A DNA stretch of 6,639 nucleotides from Campylobacteraceae bacterium (GTDB lineage: Bacteria; Campylobacterota; Campylobacteria; Campylobacterales; Sulfurovaceae): NCBI GenBank assembly GCA_027056615.1, contig JALUKJ010000425.1:1-6639 (forward strand), written 5' to 3'. Positions within the stretch are counted from its first letter, which is position 1, and the number at the start of each line of letters is the position of its first letter. The notes beneath the pieces were generated by a model. The model was not told the origin of the DNA, did not search any database, and saw only the letters and a program-made list of their open reading frames with translations. Below, one piece after another: positions 1-5,382 of the stretch. A program made the translations under genes and the position numbers.

Positions 1-1
1 A

Positions 2-130
2 GGAACAGCGATTGGACTAGAGAGACTCGCCCCTCTTGGAGCTGTGGCTATTGGTGGGCTTGTTGTTGGGACTTTGATGACGCTGATTTTTATTCCTGTT
101 GGGTTTGTTTGGTTGGTTGGGGAGGAGTGA
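2..130 (+). pseudogene. C-terminal end of an RND efflux permease (partial, cut by window edge)
   Basis: An open frame from base 2 to the TGA at 128-130 encodes 42 residues beginning GTAIGLERLAPLGAV and ending FVWLVGEE. The pattern (G-T-x-I-G-L-E, then a hydrophobic helix with GG and a P near its end) matches the last transmembrane helix (TM12) and cytoplasmic tail of inner-membrane RND permeases, the proton-driven pumps of tripartite efflux systems. The upstream part lies outside the window, so this may be the end of an intact gene or a fragment. It shares its DNA with the antisense tail of the retron RT. It resembles the part missing from the RND remnant at 3538-4867, whose frame breaks only about 30 residues before this segment would begin. 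It may therefore be a tandem paralogue or a displaced end of the same gene. Confidence 0.75.
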
Positions 131-1021
131 TTTCTCAATTAAATACTTATATTTTGAATATCTAGGATTTACTTGTATTGCAAAATTTACTAAACCAAGT
201 AAAGATTTAATTTGATTATTGCAATCTTTACTTTTTATTATCTTTCGTATTTTTTCTTTATGCTTATCTAATAATCTAAACCCATATTTTGTAAATTGGA
301 TACCTGTAACTTTTGTTTTCTTACCAAGCTTTCCACGATACATTTTCCCTTGATGAATTCTATATCCATATTTATTGATAATGCTATAAACCTTAGTGTA
401 AAATTTGTAAGTAACAACTTTTTTAGATGAAAAAGTAATGTCATCAACATAAACCGAAAATGTAATATTTTCCTCTTTTGAAACTTGATATAGTTCATCA
501 AACATTTTTTTATTAATCATATAAGCAAACCATTGACTCAATGGACTTCCTGTAACTAAGGCTCGTTTACCATTAGCTTTTTCTTGTGGAACAGTCACTA
601 GATTTGAAATAAATTCTGCTACATCTTTAGATTGTTTATAAGTTTGGATTAATTGCGTTTTAATTTTGGATTTGGTAATAGATGGATAGAAGCTTTTTAT
701 ATCTACTAATAAGAAAAAATTACTATCTTGATGCTCTTTAGCATTTGTAATATGAGACTCTTTTTTTACACCTGATTTTAAATAGGAGGATTTTTCAATA
801 TTGAATAGTCTCATTAGTTTCATATGTAGTTTAGTGATATATTTTGAACAGCTAAAGATTAAACGTTTATCTTGATTGATGAATGAAGAATAATAACCCA
901 TAGGATTAGAAATAAGATTTGAAGATAAAGTTTTAAAATGTTTTTTTTCTTTTATTTGTAAAAAAGTTTGTAGTTTGTTTAAAGATTTTACTCCATAAAG
1001 AGTACATTGAGAGGGATTCAT
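17..1021 (-). CDS. Retron-type reverse transcriptase
   Basis: The 334-residue product is predicted to reverse-transcribe the adjacent msr-msd RNA into branched msDNA. Visible motifs, in order, are the retron NAxxH motif (NAKEH, residues 93-97), the RT palm segment with the first catalytic Asp (VDIKSFYPSI, 106-115), a TGSPLSQW segment (157-164) where RTs carry QG-type residues, the catalytic YVDD box (191-194; most retrons have YADD), and the retron VTG motif (238-240, in KVTGIQF). NAxxH plus VTG separates retron RTs from group II intron and DGR enzymes. The domain ends near residue 296, giving a normal retron RT length of about 300. The last ~37 residues are low-complexity N/P/K/S sequence encoded antisense to the RND end, so the native stop seems to have been lost at a junction. 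The ATG at 1021 is preceded by an AAAGGA ribosome binding site. The gene is probably transcribed with the ncRNA from the promoter near 1420. No classical effector lies in the same transcript; rloAB is divergent. Confidence 0.93.
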   Translation of the reverse strand: MNPSQCTLYGVKSLNKLQTFLQIKEKKHFKTLSSNLISNPMGYYSSFINQDKRLIFSCSKYITKLHMKLMRLFNIEKSSYLKSGVKKESHITNAKEHQDSNFFLLVDIKSFYPSITKSKIKTQLIQTYKQSKDVAEFISNLVTVPQEKANGKRALVTGSPLSQWFAYMINKKMFDELYQVSKEENITFSVYVDDITFSSKKVVTYKFYTKVYSIINKYGYRIHQGKMYRGKLGKKTKVTGIQFTKYGFRLLDKHKEKIRKIIKSKDCNNQIKSLLGLVNFAIQVNPRYSKYKYLIEKSLLPNQPNKPNRNKNQRHQSPNNKPTNSHSSKRGESL

Positions 1022-1124
1022 TTAAATATCCTTTTAAATAAATAAGAACTGTTGTAATAACAGTGATAAACTCGGTTTTACCATTGATGTTAACTTTATA
1101 AGTTTTTACAACTTTTTTGTACAT
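933..1124 (-). CDS. Small ORF between retron ncRNA and RT, overlapping the RT start
   Basis: I do not recognise this 63-residue product (begins MYKKVVKTYKVNINGK). It is listed because its ATG is preceded by a full consensus AGGAGG five bases upstream, much stronger than the RT's own ribosome binding site. The first ~34 codons occupy the gap between the putative ncRNA and the RT. The remaining ~29 codons overlap the RT 5' end in another frame. The unique part is basic at its N-terminus with a hydrophobic stretch (EFITVITTVLIYL, about residues 18-30). Possible roles are a leader peptide that couples translation to the RT, or a small protein of the system. It is not an N-terminal extension of the RT: the frames differ, and the RT from 1021 already has a full-length N-terminus. 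The overlapping half is likely unconserved. Confidence 0.4.
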   Translation of the reverse strand: MYKKVVKTYKVNINGKTEFITVITTVLIYLKGYLNESLSMYSLWSKIFKQTTNFFTNKRKKTF

Positions 1125-1127
1125 AAC

Positions 1128-1133
1128 GACCTC
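1128..1133 (-). promoter_or_regulatory. Consensus Shine-Dalgarno (AGGAGG) ahead of the small ORF
   Basis: The minus strand reads AGGAGG, then TCGTT, then ATG. The spacing is ideal and the site lies just downstream of the presumed end of the msr-msd RNA. It is the best ribosome binding site in the window, so ribosomes should load here on the retron transcript before reaching the RT start about 100 bases further on. Confidence 0.6.
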
Positions 1134-1162
1134 CTATAAAAAATTCTACAAAAATGTAGTGT

Positions 1163-1410
1163 GCCATACATTTCTTATCAGGCTGTATTCGTATACAACA
1201 GTTCTTTTTAGTGCCACTTTAAAGTATTAGTTTAAGTAGTACATATTTTAGTGTCAAATTATCATTAGTATTGTATCAATAGACTTCATTATAAATCAAT
1301 TGATATATAGCTGTAATAAATTTGCCCCAAAATAAAATATGAATGTTAAAACATTCTGATTCTATTTTTCAATAGAATACTGGAGACTAGCTCCGTTAAC
1401 TTGTATGACT
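1163..1410 (-). ncRNA. Candidate retron msr-msd noncoding RNA
   Basis: The region lies immediately upstream of the RT on the same strand and has no convincing ORF. Read 5' to 3' on the minus strand, it starts a few bases after an extended -10 box. It contains a candidate a1 (GTCATACA, 1409-1402), then three consecutive short hairpins typical of an msr: GGAG/CTCC (1394-1382), an 8-bp stem closed by GAAA (1378-1359), and a GAATGTT/AACATTC stem (1356-1341). A long nested imperfect hairpin suited to an msd follows: 1341-1333 pairs with 1250-1242 (9 bp), 1324-1314 with 1267-1255 (interrupted), and 1305-1299 with 1280-1274 (7 bp). A further TGTAT/ATACA hairpin sits at 1197-1184. A candidate a2 (TGTATGGC, 1170-1163) pairs with a1 over 8 positions, one of them G-U. 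The msr hairpins are clear. The a1/a2 pair, the branching G and the 3' boundary are inference and could shift. Confidence 0.65.
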
Positions 1411-1416
1411 TAAAAA

Positions 1417-1425
1417 ATTATAGCA
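1417..1425 (-). promoter_or_regulatory. Extended -10 promoter element for retron ncRNA and RT
   Basis: On the minus strand the sequence is TGCTATAAT: a perfect TATAAT hexamer with the TGN extension, in an AT-rich context and without a clear -35 box, as is common in epsilonproteobacterial sigma-70 promoters. Initiation six to seven bases downstream would fall at about 1410, exactly where the candidate a1 strand of the ncRNA begins. Confidence 0.6.
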
Positions 1426-1491
1426 TATTTTTCTTAAATAAAATCATTTAAAATCTATTTTTTGTAAAAAAAATACAATTTTAAACTTTAT

Positions 1492-1502
1492 TATGATAAA
1501 AT
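1492..1502 (+). promoter_or_regulatory. Possible -10 region for the rloAB operon
   Basis: TATGATAAAAT is a plausible -10 region in a very AT-rich stretch. Initiation about 7 bases downstream would give a leader of about 20 bases carrying the GAAGGAG site used for the GTG start at 1529. The retron promoter diverges from here with only about 70 bp between the two -10 boxes, leaving room for shared control. No operator palindrome is evident. Confidence 0.35.
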
Positions 1503-1513
1503 ACAATAAAAAA

Positions 1514-1520
1514 GAAGGAG
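1514..1520 (+). promoter_or_regulatory. Ribosome binding site deciding the rloA start
   Basis: GAAGGAG lies eight bases before the in-frame GTG at 1529. The upstream in-frame ATG at 1493 has no such site and overlaps the likely promoter, so translation is placed at the GTG. Confidence 0.65.
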
Positions 1521-1528
1521 TAAAGAGA

Positions 1529-2791
1529 GTGTTACTACAATTTACAGTAAACAACTATAAATCTATTAAAGATACCACTACCTTTAGTATGGTAACAACA
1601 TCTAAAGACAAAGGGAACTCTTTTGAAGTCAAAAAATATAAACTCCTTCAAAGTGCTATTGTCTATGGGGCAAATGCAAGTGGGAAAAGTAACTTTTTAA
1701 AAGCTATGGCTTTTATGCGTAGAGTTGTATTAAATAGAGATAAAATTATTTTATCTACCGATAGATTGCCTCACTATCCATTTCAATTAAGTACAGAGAC
1801 AGAAGATAGCTCTAGTAGTTTTGAGATGGTCTTTTTTATAGATGAGATAAAGTATAGATATGGCTTTGAGCTTGACAACACAACAGTTTATGCTGAATGG
1901 CTTTATGCTGATGAAAATGGAAAGGAATCAAAACTTTTTTATAGAGATATAGATGAAGATGAACTCTATGTTAATCGTATTAAATTTAAAGAGGGTTTAC
2001 GATTAAAATTGGCTAGAAATCAGCTTTTTCTTTGGAAGTGTGACCAAGAGGGTGGAGAGATTTCTGCTTCTATTTTAAAATGGTTTAGTCGTTTGAATAT
2101 GATTGATGGTATGGAAGATGGACAATATGTTAATTATGCCATGAAGCAGATGGAGAATGAACAGTTTAAAAAAGAGCTTATATACTTGGTACAAACTGCT
2201 GATATTGGGATTGAAGATGTACTTTTGGAAGAGGAGGATATTCCAAGAAGTGTTATAGAGGAGATGCCTCTACCTAGTGAACTAAAAAAGCAATTTTTAG
2301 AGTCTGATAGTCTAAAAAAAGTCTCTCTTTTAACCAATCATAAAAAATATGATGAAAACAACAATGAGATAGGTACAACTACCTTTGAGCTTGATGAAGA
2401 GGAGTCACGAGGAACGCAGAAGTTTTTTAAGATGTCTGCACCTATTTTAAATACTTTACGAGAGGGGAAAGTGTTAATTATTGATGAGTTAGATGCAAGT
2501 CTGCACCCTATGTTGACAAAACATCTGATTAAACTGTTTCATAATAAAAAAATCAATAGACAAAATGCTCAACTTATCTTTGTGACACACGATACCAATC
2601 TGTTAACTCCCTCTATTTTTAGAAGAGACCAAATTTGGCTCACTCAAAAAGATAAATTTGGAGCTACCAAACTCTACTCTTTGGCTCAATTTAAAAATGT
2701 ACGAAAAGATGAAGACTTTGAGAAAAAATATATTCAGGGTAAATATGGAGGAGTTCCATATCTTCAAGATTTTGATATTGAGGGGCTTTAG
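1529..2791 (+). CDS. rloA: RloA/AbiLi-like AAA15 (ABC-type) ATPase
   Basis: This is a 420-residue ATPase of the AAA15/AAA_21 class found in RloAB, AbiL and related anti-phage systems. The GTG start at 1529 gives the canonical opening (M)LLQFTVNNYKSIKD. The first in-frame ATG, at 1493, would add 12 residues of K-rich sequence and has no ribosome binding site. Motifs, numbered from the GTG: Walker A GANASGKSN (47-55), a degenerate ABC signature ESRGTQKFF (~292-300), Walker B with catalytic Glu and D-loop KVLIIDELDASLHP (314-327), and the H-loop FVTHDT (~351-356). The C-terminus has the KYGGVPYLQDF pattern of RloA proteins. The segment between Walker A and the signature is a family-specific helical insertion. 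rloB starts 2 bp after the stop, indicating one operon. The known family role is ATP-dependent sensing or control of a partner nuclease-like protein; here the partner is RloB. The trigger is unknown. The gene appears intact. Confidence 0.9.
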   Translation: MLLQFTVNNYKSIKDTTTFSMVTTSKDKGNSFEVKKYKLLQSAIVYGANASGKSNFLKAMAFMRRVVLNRDKIILSTDRLPHYPFQLSTETEDSSSSFEMVFFIDEIKYRYGFELDNTTVYAEWLYADENGKESKLFYRDIDEDELYVNRIKFKEGLRLKLARNQLFLWKCDQEGGEISASILKWFSRLNMIDGMEDGQYVNYAMKQMENEQFKKELIYLVQTADIGIEDVLLEEEDIPRSVIEEMPLPSELKKQFLESDSLKKVSLLTNHKKYDENNNEIGTTTFELDEEESRGTQKFFKMSAPILNTLREGKVLIIDELDASLHPMLTKHLIKLFHNKKINRQNAQLIFVTHDTNLLTPSIFRRDQIWLTQKDKFGATKLYSLAQFKNVRKDEDFEKKYIQGKYGGVPYLQDFDIEGL

Positions 2792-2793
2792 TT

Positions 2794-3537
2794 ATGGGGC
2801 GTAGAAGAGGTGGAGATAAAATTCATAACAAGAAAAAAGAGCTTAAAAAAAGCGATTTTAAAAGAACGATTGATGATATGAAGACTGTACCTGATATAAT
2901 TATTGCCTGTGAAGATTCTGTCTCTTCTCCTACTTATTTTCGGATGATTGTCTCTTCTCTTATTAAAAATAAGATTATAACACAGGACTCTTTTGTGATT
3001 GCTCCTAATAAACATAGTAATCCGATGGGGGTTTTAAACGATTTAAAAAACTATAAAAAAGATGGTAAAACCTATAAAGATTTTGACCATAAATGGATAG
3101 TAATTGACAGAGATAGCCCAAGAGTTAATGGTGGAGGACACACAAAAGAGGACTTTAATAATGCCCTAAAGGGTGCAGAGCATAAATACTCAAATCTAAA
3201 TGTTGAGGTAGCTTATGCTAATGACTCTTTTGAGTTGTGGTATCTGCTTCATTTTGAATATAGAAATAGTGCTATATCAAGAGATGAAATACTAACACAA
3301 GTCATCAAAAGATTAAAAGATGTTGATGCTTATAAATTTGCTAAATTGAGCAGAGATAATATTAAGCAAGAGAACTATACAAAGTATATATTTGAGACTT
3401 TAAAGCCTTTACAAAATGTGGCTATTAGAAATGCTAAAAGGCTTTTGAAGTCTTATGGAGAAGCTCATAATCCTGAGTGTGATAATCCCTCTACTAGGGT
3501 TCATTTATTGGTTGAGGTTCTAAATTCAATAGCTTAA
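2794..3537 (+). CDS. rloB: RloB/AbiLii-like TOPRIM-related effector
   Basis: The 247-residue product matches RloB. After a basic N-terminus (MGRRRGGDKI), a beta strand leads to Glu40 in IIIACEDSVSSPTYF, then comes a D-x-D motif at Asp105/Asp107 (HKWIVIDRDS). This Glu plus DxD arrangement is the TOPRIM-type metal-binding set. It is followed by the RloB-typical NDSFELWYLLHFE block (143-155) and the NPSTRVHLLVEVL end motif (231-243). Family knowledge places RloB/AbiLii beside an AAA15 ATPase in abortive-infection loci. A nuclease or nucleic-acid-acting toxin role is inferred from the fold and not shown. Translation is probably coupled to rloA: the stop and the next ATG are 2 bp apart, and GAGGGG inside the rloA end serves as ribosome binding site. 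The TAA is followed directly, in the same frame, by RND-derived sequence, so the cassette ends right at the rloB stop. The gene appears intact. Confidence 0.87.
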   Translation: MGRRRGGDKIHNKKKELKKSDFKRTIDDMKTVPDIIIACEDSVSSPTYFRMIVSSLIKNKIITQDSFVIAPNKHSNPMGVLNDLKNYKKDGKTYKDFDHKWIVIDRDSPRVNGGGHTKEDFNNALKGAEHKYSNLNVEVAYANDSFELWYLLHFEYRNSAISRDEILTQVIKRLKDVDAYKFAKLSRDNIKQENYTKYIFETLKPLQNVAIRNAKRLLKSYGEAHNPECDNPSTRVHLLVEVLNSIA

Positions 3538-3985
3538 AGTGAAGCAGGAGTTATGAGTATTGGGAGTGGAAGTGGGGTTGACCATATTTTAATTATGGCT
3601 ACTTATGTCAATCGTCATGAGAGAAAAGAGACCATTTGGGATATTGCTAACTATCTTAGAGCCGAAATTTCTAAAATCCCTCATGTTAAATACCTTGATG
3701 TCTCTCCAAGTGGCTCAACTGCCATGGCAAGTATCAGGGCTTCGGTTGATACGATGTTAAGCTCATCAGACTACCGACTGCTTCAAAATGAAGGGGCAAA
3801 GGTTGAAAAGGCAATGAGCCAAACCAAAGGGATTGTCTCTGTCTTAAAAACATGGGATATGGACAAAGTGGTCTATAATTTGGATATTGACGAGCAACAA
3901 GCAATGGAATATGGGGTAAATCGTTCTGATATTATAAAACAACTGCAAATGATGTTGCGTGGTGTTCCTGTGGCGACTTTTCCAA

Positions 3986-4018
3986 AAACCTGAGTTCGAT
4001 GGAATACCATATCCACAA
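3986..4018 (+). repeat. Left 33-bp terminal inverted repeat of the fold-back element
   Basis: This is the exact reverse complement of 4222-4254. It interrupts an RND Lys codon after its first base, and the remaining two bases lie at 4255-4256. Confidence 0.92.
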
Positions 4019-4221
4019 AAGCCTAAAAAGAGGTAAGATTTTCAAAATTAAATTTGAAGGACTAGCCGTAGCTAATTCAAGAATTTTATTTGGGAAAGAT
4101 TGCCTATTTTTAGGCTTCCCTTCGGGTTTTACGAGGTTTCCCATATGCTTAGACAGATTTTTTTGAATTAACCAGTTAGTCCTGCAAAAATCTGTCGTTG
4201 CCTATGAAAAACCTCGTAAAA

Positions 4222-4254
4222 TTGTGGATATGGTATTCCATCGAACTCAGGTTT
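4222..4254 (-). repeat. Right 33-bp terminal inverted repeat of the fold-back element
   Basis: This is the exact reverse complement of 3986-4018 with no mismatches, which suggests a recent insertion or selection on the ends. Confidence 0.92.
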
Positions 4255-4858
4255 AAGCTAACTCCATAGACTATACCGTTAGAGTGTGGCTACCACAAAA
4301 ACAGATAGATGACTTTAGCACCATTTTAAATACCTTAATCGTTACCCCAAAAGGGAAAATTCCTCTAAGTAAAATAGCCAAACTTGACTCAAACAAAGAG
4401 CCAAGCACCATTACAAGAGATGGACTAAACTACACTTTAGAGGTCTATGGAAACCGAGAAAAAGGGGCAATCTCTCACATTATGGCAAACCTAGAAGAGC
4501 AACTCCAAAAGGTCAAACTCAACCCCAATGTAGAGATGGAACAGATAGGAGAACAAAAACAGTTCAAAGCCTCAGCCGAACGAATGGTAGGGGCGATTAT
4601 TGTAGCTGTCTTTTTGATACTATTTACACTTATTGGAATGTTCCATTCAGTCAAAATATCACTAATGATACTCTTCTCAATCCCCTTAACCATCATTGGA
4701 GCTTCATGGACAATGTTAGCCATAGGTTACCATGTATCTATGCCTGCAATGATGGGCTTCATGTTGCTTTCAGGGATTATTGTAAACAATGCTATTTTAC
4801 TTATTCACTTTGCCTTAGAGCAGATGAAAGAGGGAATGAATAAACGAGACGCAATGTT

Positions 4859-4890
4859 AGAAGCTTAGGGGTCAAGAAGCTTAGGGGTCA
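4859..4890 (+). repeat. Tandem 16-bp duplication carrying TAGGGGTCA
   Basis: AGAAGCTTAGGGGTCA occurs twice back to back (4859-4874 and 4875-4890). The AGAAGCT part of the first copy is RND coding sequence (Leu-Glu-Ala codons), and AAGCT appears again just after the second copy at 4891-4896. TAGGGGTCA recurs at 4992-5000. The arrangement looks like small target duplications flanking a short inserted motif. The motif resembles GGGGTCA-type ends that I associate with IS200/REP-type elements; this link is from memory and untested. Confidence 0.75.
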
Positions 4891-5004
4891 AAGCTATTTT
4901 ATATAACAAAACTTAAATATATCTTTATTTCAAGCCTCTTACCCCCATCTCTTCAACTTTGTAAAATATAATTATCTCCCCTTTTATACTCTAGGGGTCA
5001 GTCG
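4891..5004. other. Non-coding spacer between RND remnant and IS
   Basis: This AT-rich stretch has no ORF with a ribosome binding site and no RND-like translation. It is bounded by TAGGGGTCA motifs on both sides (ending at 4890, and at 4992-5000), so it may be the body of a decayed short element lying directly against the IS left end at 5005. No promoter or terminator is convincing. Confidence 0.5.
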
Positions 5005-5022
5005 TAGGCTGTCGAAAAACCC
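5005..5022 (+). repeat. Left terminal inverted repeat of the IS
   Basis: It pairs with 6622-6639 with two mismatches (positions 9 and 15 of the repeat). A TAGGGGTCA motif ends four bases upstream. Confidence 0.8.
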
Positions 5023-5096
5023 AAAAATAAGCCAATTATTTATTCCTCAAAAGTAGATACAAAAAAAATAAAAAATAAAAAATAACAGATATTTTA

Positions 5097-5105
5097 TGCT
5101 AAAAT
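5097..5105 (+). promoter_or_regulatory. Possible extended -10 element for the IS transposase
   Basis: TGCTAAAAT lies 25 bp before the orfA ATG in an A-rich leader. It resembles the extended -10 seen upstream of the retron. No clear -35 is present. Confidence 0.35.
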
Positions 5106-5129
5106 AAAAGAAAAAAATAAGATTATAAA

Positions 5130-5348
5130 ATGTTACAATTATCAAAAATAAAACAAAGCCGAGATGAATGGAGAGAGAAAGCAAAAGAGAGAGGTAGAGA
5201 ACTATGGGAAATGAGAAAAGTACATAAATATTATAAAGATAGAGTGGCAAGATTAGTTGAAGAGAACAAGGCACTTAAAGCAAAATCAGAAGAGCCAAAA
5301 GTAGAATATTATAGTAAAAAAAAATTCTATAACGGTACAAAATCATAA
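5130..5348 (+). CDS. IS transposase, N-terminal part (orfA frame)
   Basis: The 72-residue product starts MLQLSKIKQSRDEWREKAKE and is a highly charged heptad-like helix to about residue 58, fitting the coiled-coil N-terminal region of this transposase type. The A-run at 5316-5324 makes the codons KKK, followed by FYNGTKS and a stop. Those last residues do not resemble the transposase continuation, which is found in the overlapping downstream frame. The gene therefore continues in orfB through a change of frame, and orfA alone is not expected to have catalytic activity. The ribosome binding site is weak (AAGA/TAAG ahead of the ATG). Confidence 0.7.
   Translation: MLQLSKIKQSRDEWREKAKERGRELWEMRKVHKYYKDRVARLVEENKALKAKSEEPKVEYYSKKKFYNGTKS
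5316..5324 (+). promoter_or_regulatory. A9 slippery run at the orfA/orfB junction
   Basis: Nine consecutive A residues lie inside the 44-bp overlap of the two transposase frames. Passing from orfA to orfB needs a net +1 (or -2) shift, or a transcript with eight As. Programmed slippage on A-runs is known in several IS families. A one-base expansion mutation or a homopolymer sequencing error would look the same. Confidence 0.6.
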
Positions 5349-5382
5349 ACAAGAGATAAGAGTACTACTTATATACCTAGTA

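Larger units (their letters stand above)
3986..4254 (+). mobile_element. 269-bp MITE-like fold-back element inside the RND gene
   Basis: Perfect 33-bp terminal inverted repeats (3986-4018 and 4222-4254, outer ends AAACCTGAGTTCG) bound an insert with no convincing ORF. Many internal inverted pairs are visible: 4019-4029 with 4107-4117 (11 bp), 4127-4139 with 4209-4221 (13 bp), 4152-4162 with 4186-4196 (11 bp), and an interrupted pairing of 4058-4080 with 4163-4183. Local hairpins also occur at 4102-4115 (GCCTA/TAGGC) and 4118-4126 (CCC-TTC-GGG). Excising exactly this interval rebuilds the RND frame, leaving no target-site duplication. The size, the lack of coding capacity and the terminal repeats fit a non-autonomous element. 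The parent transposase family is unknown; its ends do not match those of the IS at 5005. Confidence 0.85.
3538..4867 (+). pseudogene. RND efflux permease remnant (middle portion, interrupted)
   Basis: Two in-frame pieces (to 3985, and from 4255) make one stretch of an RND inner-membrane permease. The first piece (from about SIGSGSGVDHILIMATYVNRH) is part of the second large periplasmic porter loop. The second continues (ANSIDYTVRVWLPQKQ...) through the rest of the loop into helices TM8-TM10, including the diagnostic GIIVNNAILLIHFALEQ near 4770-4830. The N-terminal half (TM1-TM7 and the first porter loop) is absent, as are TM11-TM12. Joining base 3985 to 4255 restores FPKANSID without loss. 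The ATG at 3553 and GTG at 4284 are internal codons, not true starts. The frame ends at an artificial TAG at 4866-4868 inside the TAGGGGTCA repeats. The rloAB side truncates the 5' end and mobile elements cut the rest, so no pump function is expected. Confidence 0.85.

Noticed and set aside
123..128. AGGAGT as a target-site duplication of the defence cassette (partner 3546-3551)
   Set aside because: Six bases that resemble ribosome binding sites are too likely by chance, and the positions are not both exactly at the edges. Kept only as a side note.
1141..1158. CTACA-TTTT-TGTAG hairpin followed by T-rich sequence on the minus strand as a rho-independent terminator
   Set aside because: The stem is only 5 bp and AT-rich. 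Termination here would cut the RT off from its promoter, though partial attenuation cannot be excluded.
1163..1490. CRISPR or tRNA signals in the non-coding region
   Set aside because: There are no regularly spaced identical repeats and no cloverleaf. The inverted pairs are better explained by a retron ncRNA.
1493..1528. Upstream ATG at 1493 as the rloA start
   Set aside because: It has no ribosome binding site and overlaps the likely -10. The GTG at 1529 has GAAGGAG at good spacing and gives the family's usual N-terminus.
3553..3993. A separate 146-residue gene starting at the ATG at 3553
   Set aside because: The translation is the interior of an RND porter domain. The ATG is an internal codon and the stop comes from the inserted element.
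3932..4144. Minus-strand 70-codon ORF across the fold-back element
   Set aside because: It straddles the RND gene and the inverted repeat, has no ribosome binding site, and shows no recognisable protein pattern.
3986..4254. An integron attC site or a group II intron fragment as the origin of the element
   Set aside because: There are no attC core sites, no intron-type 5' GUGYG start and no domain V pattern. Long perfect terminal repeats point to a transposon-like element.
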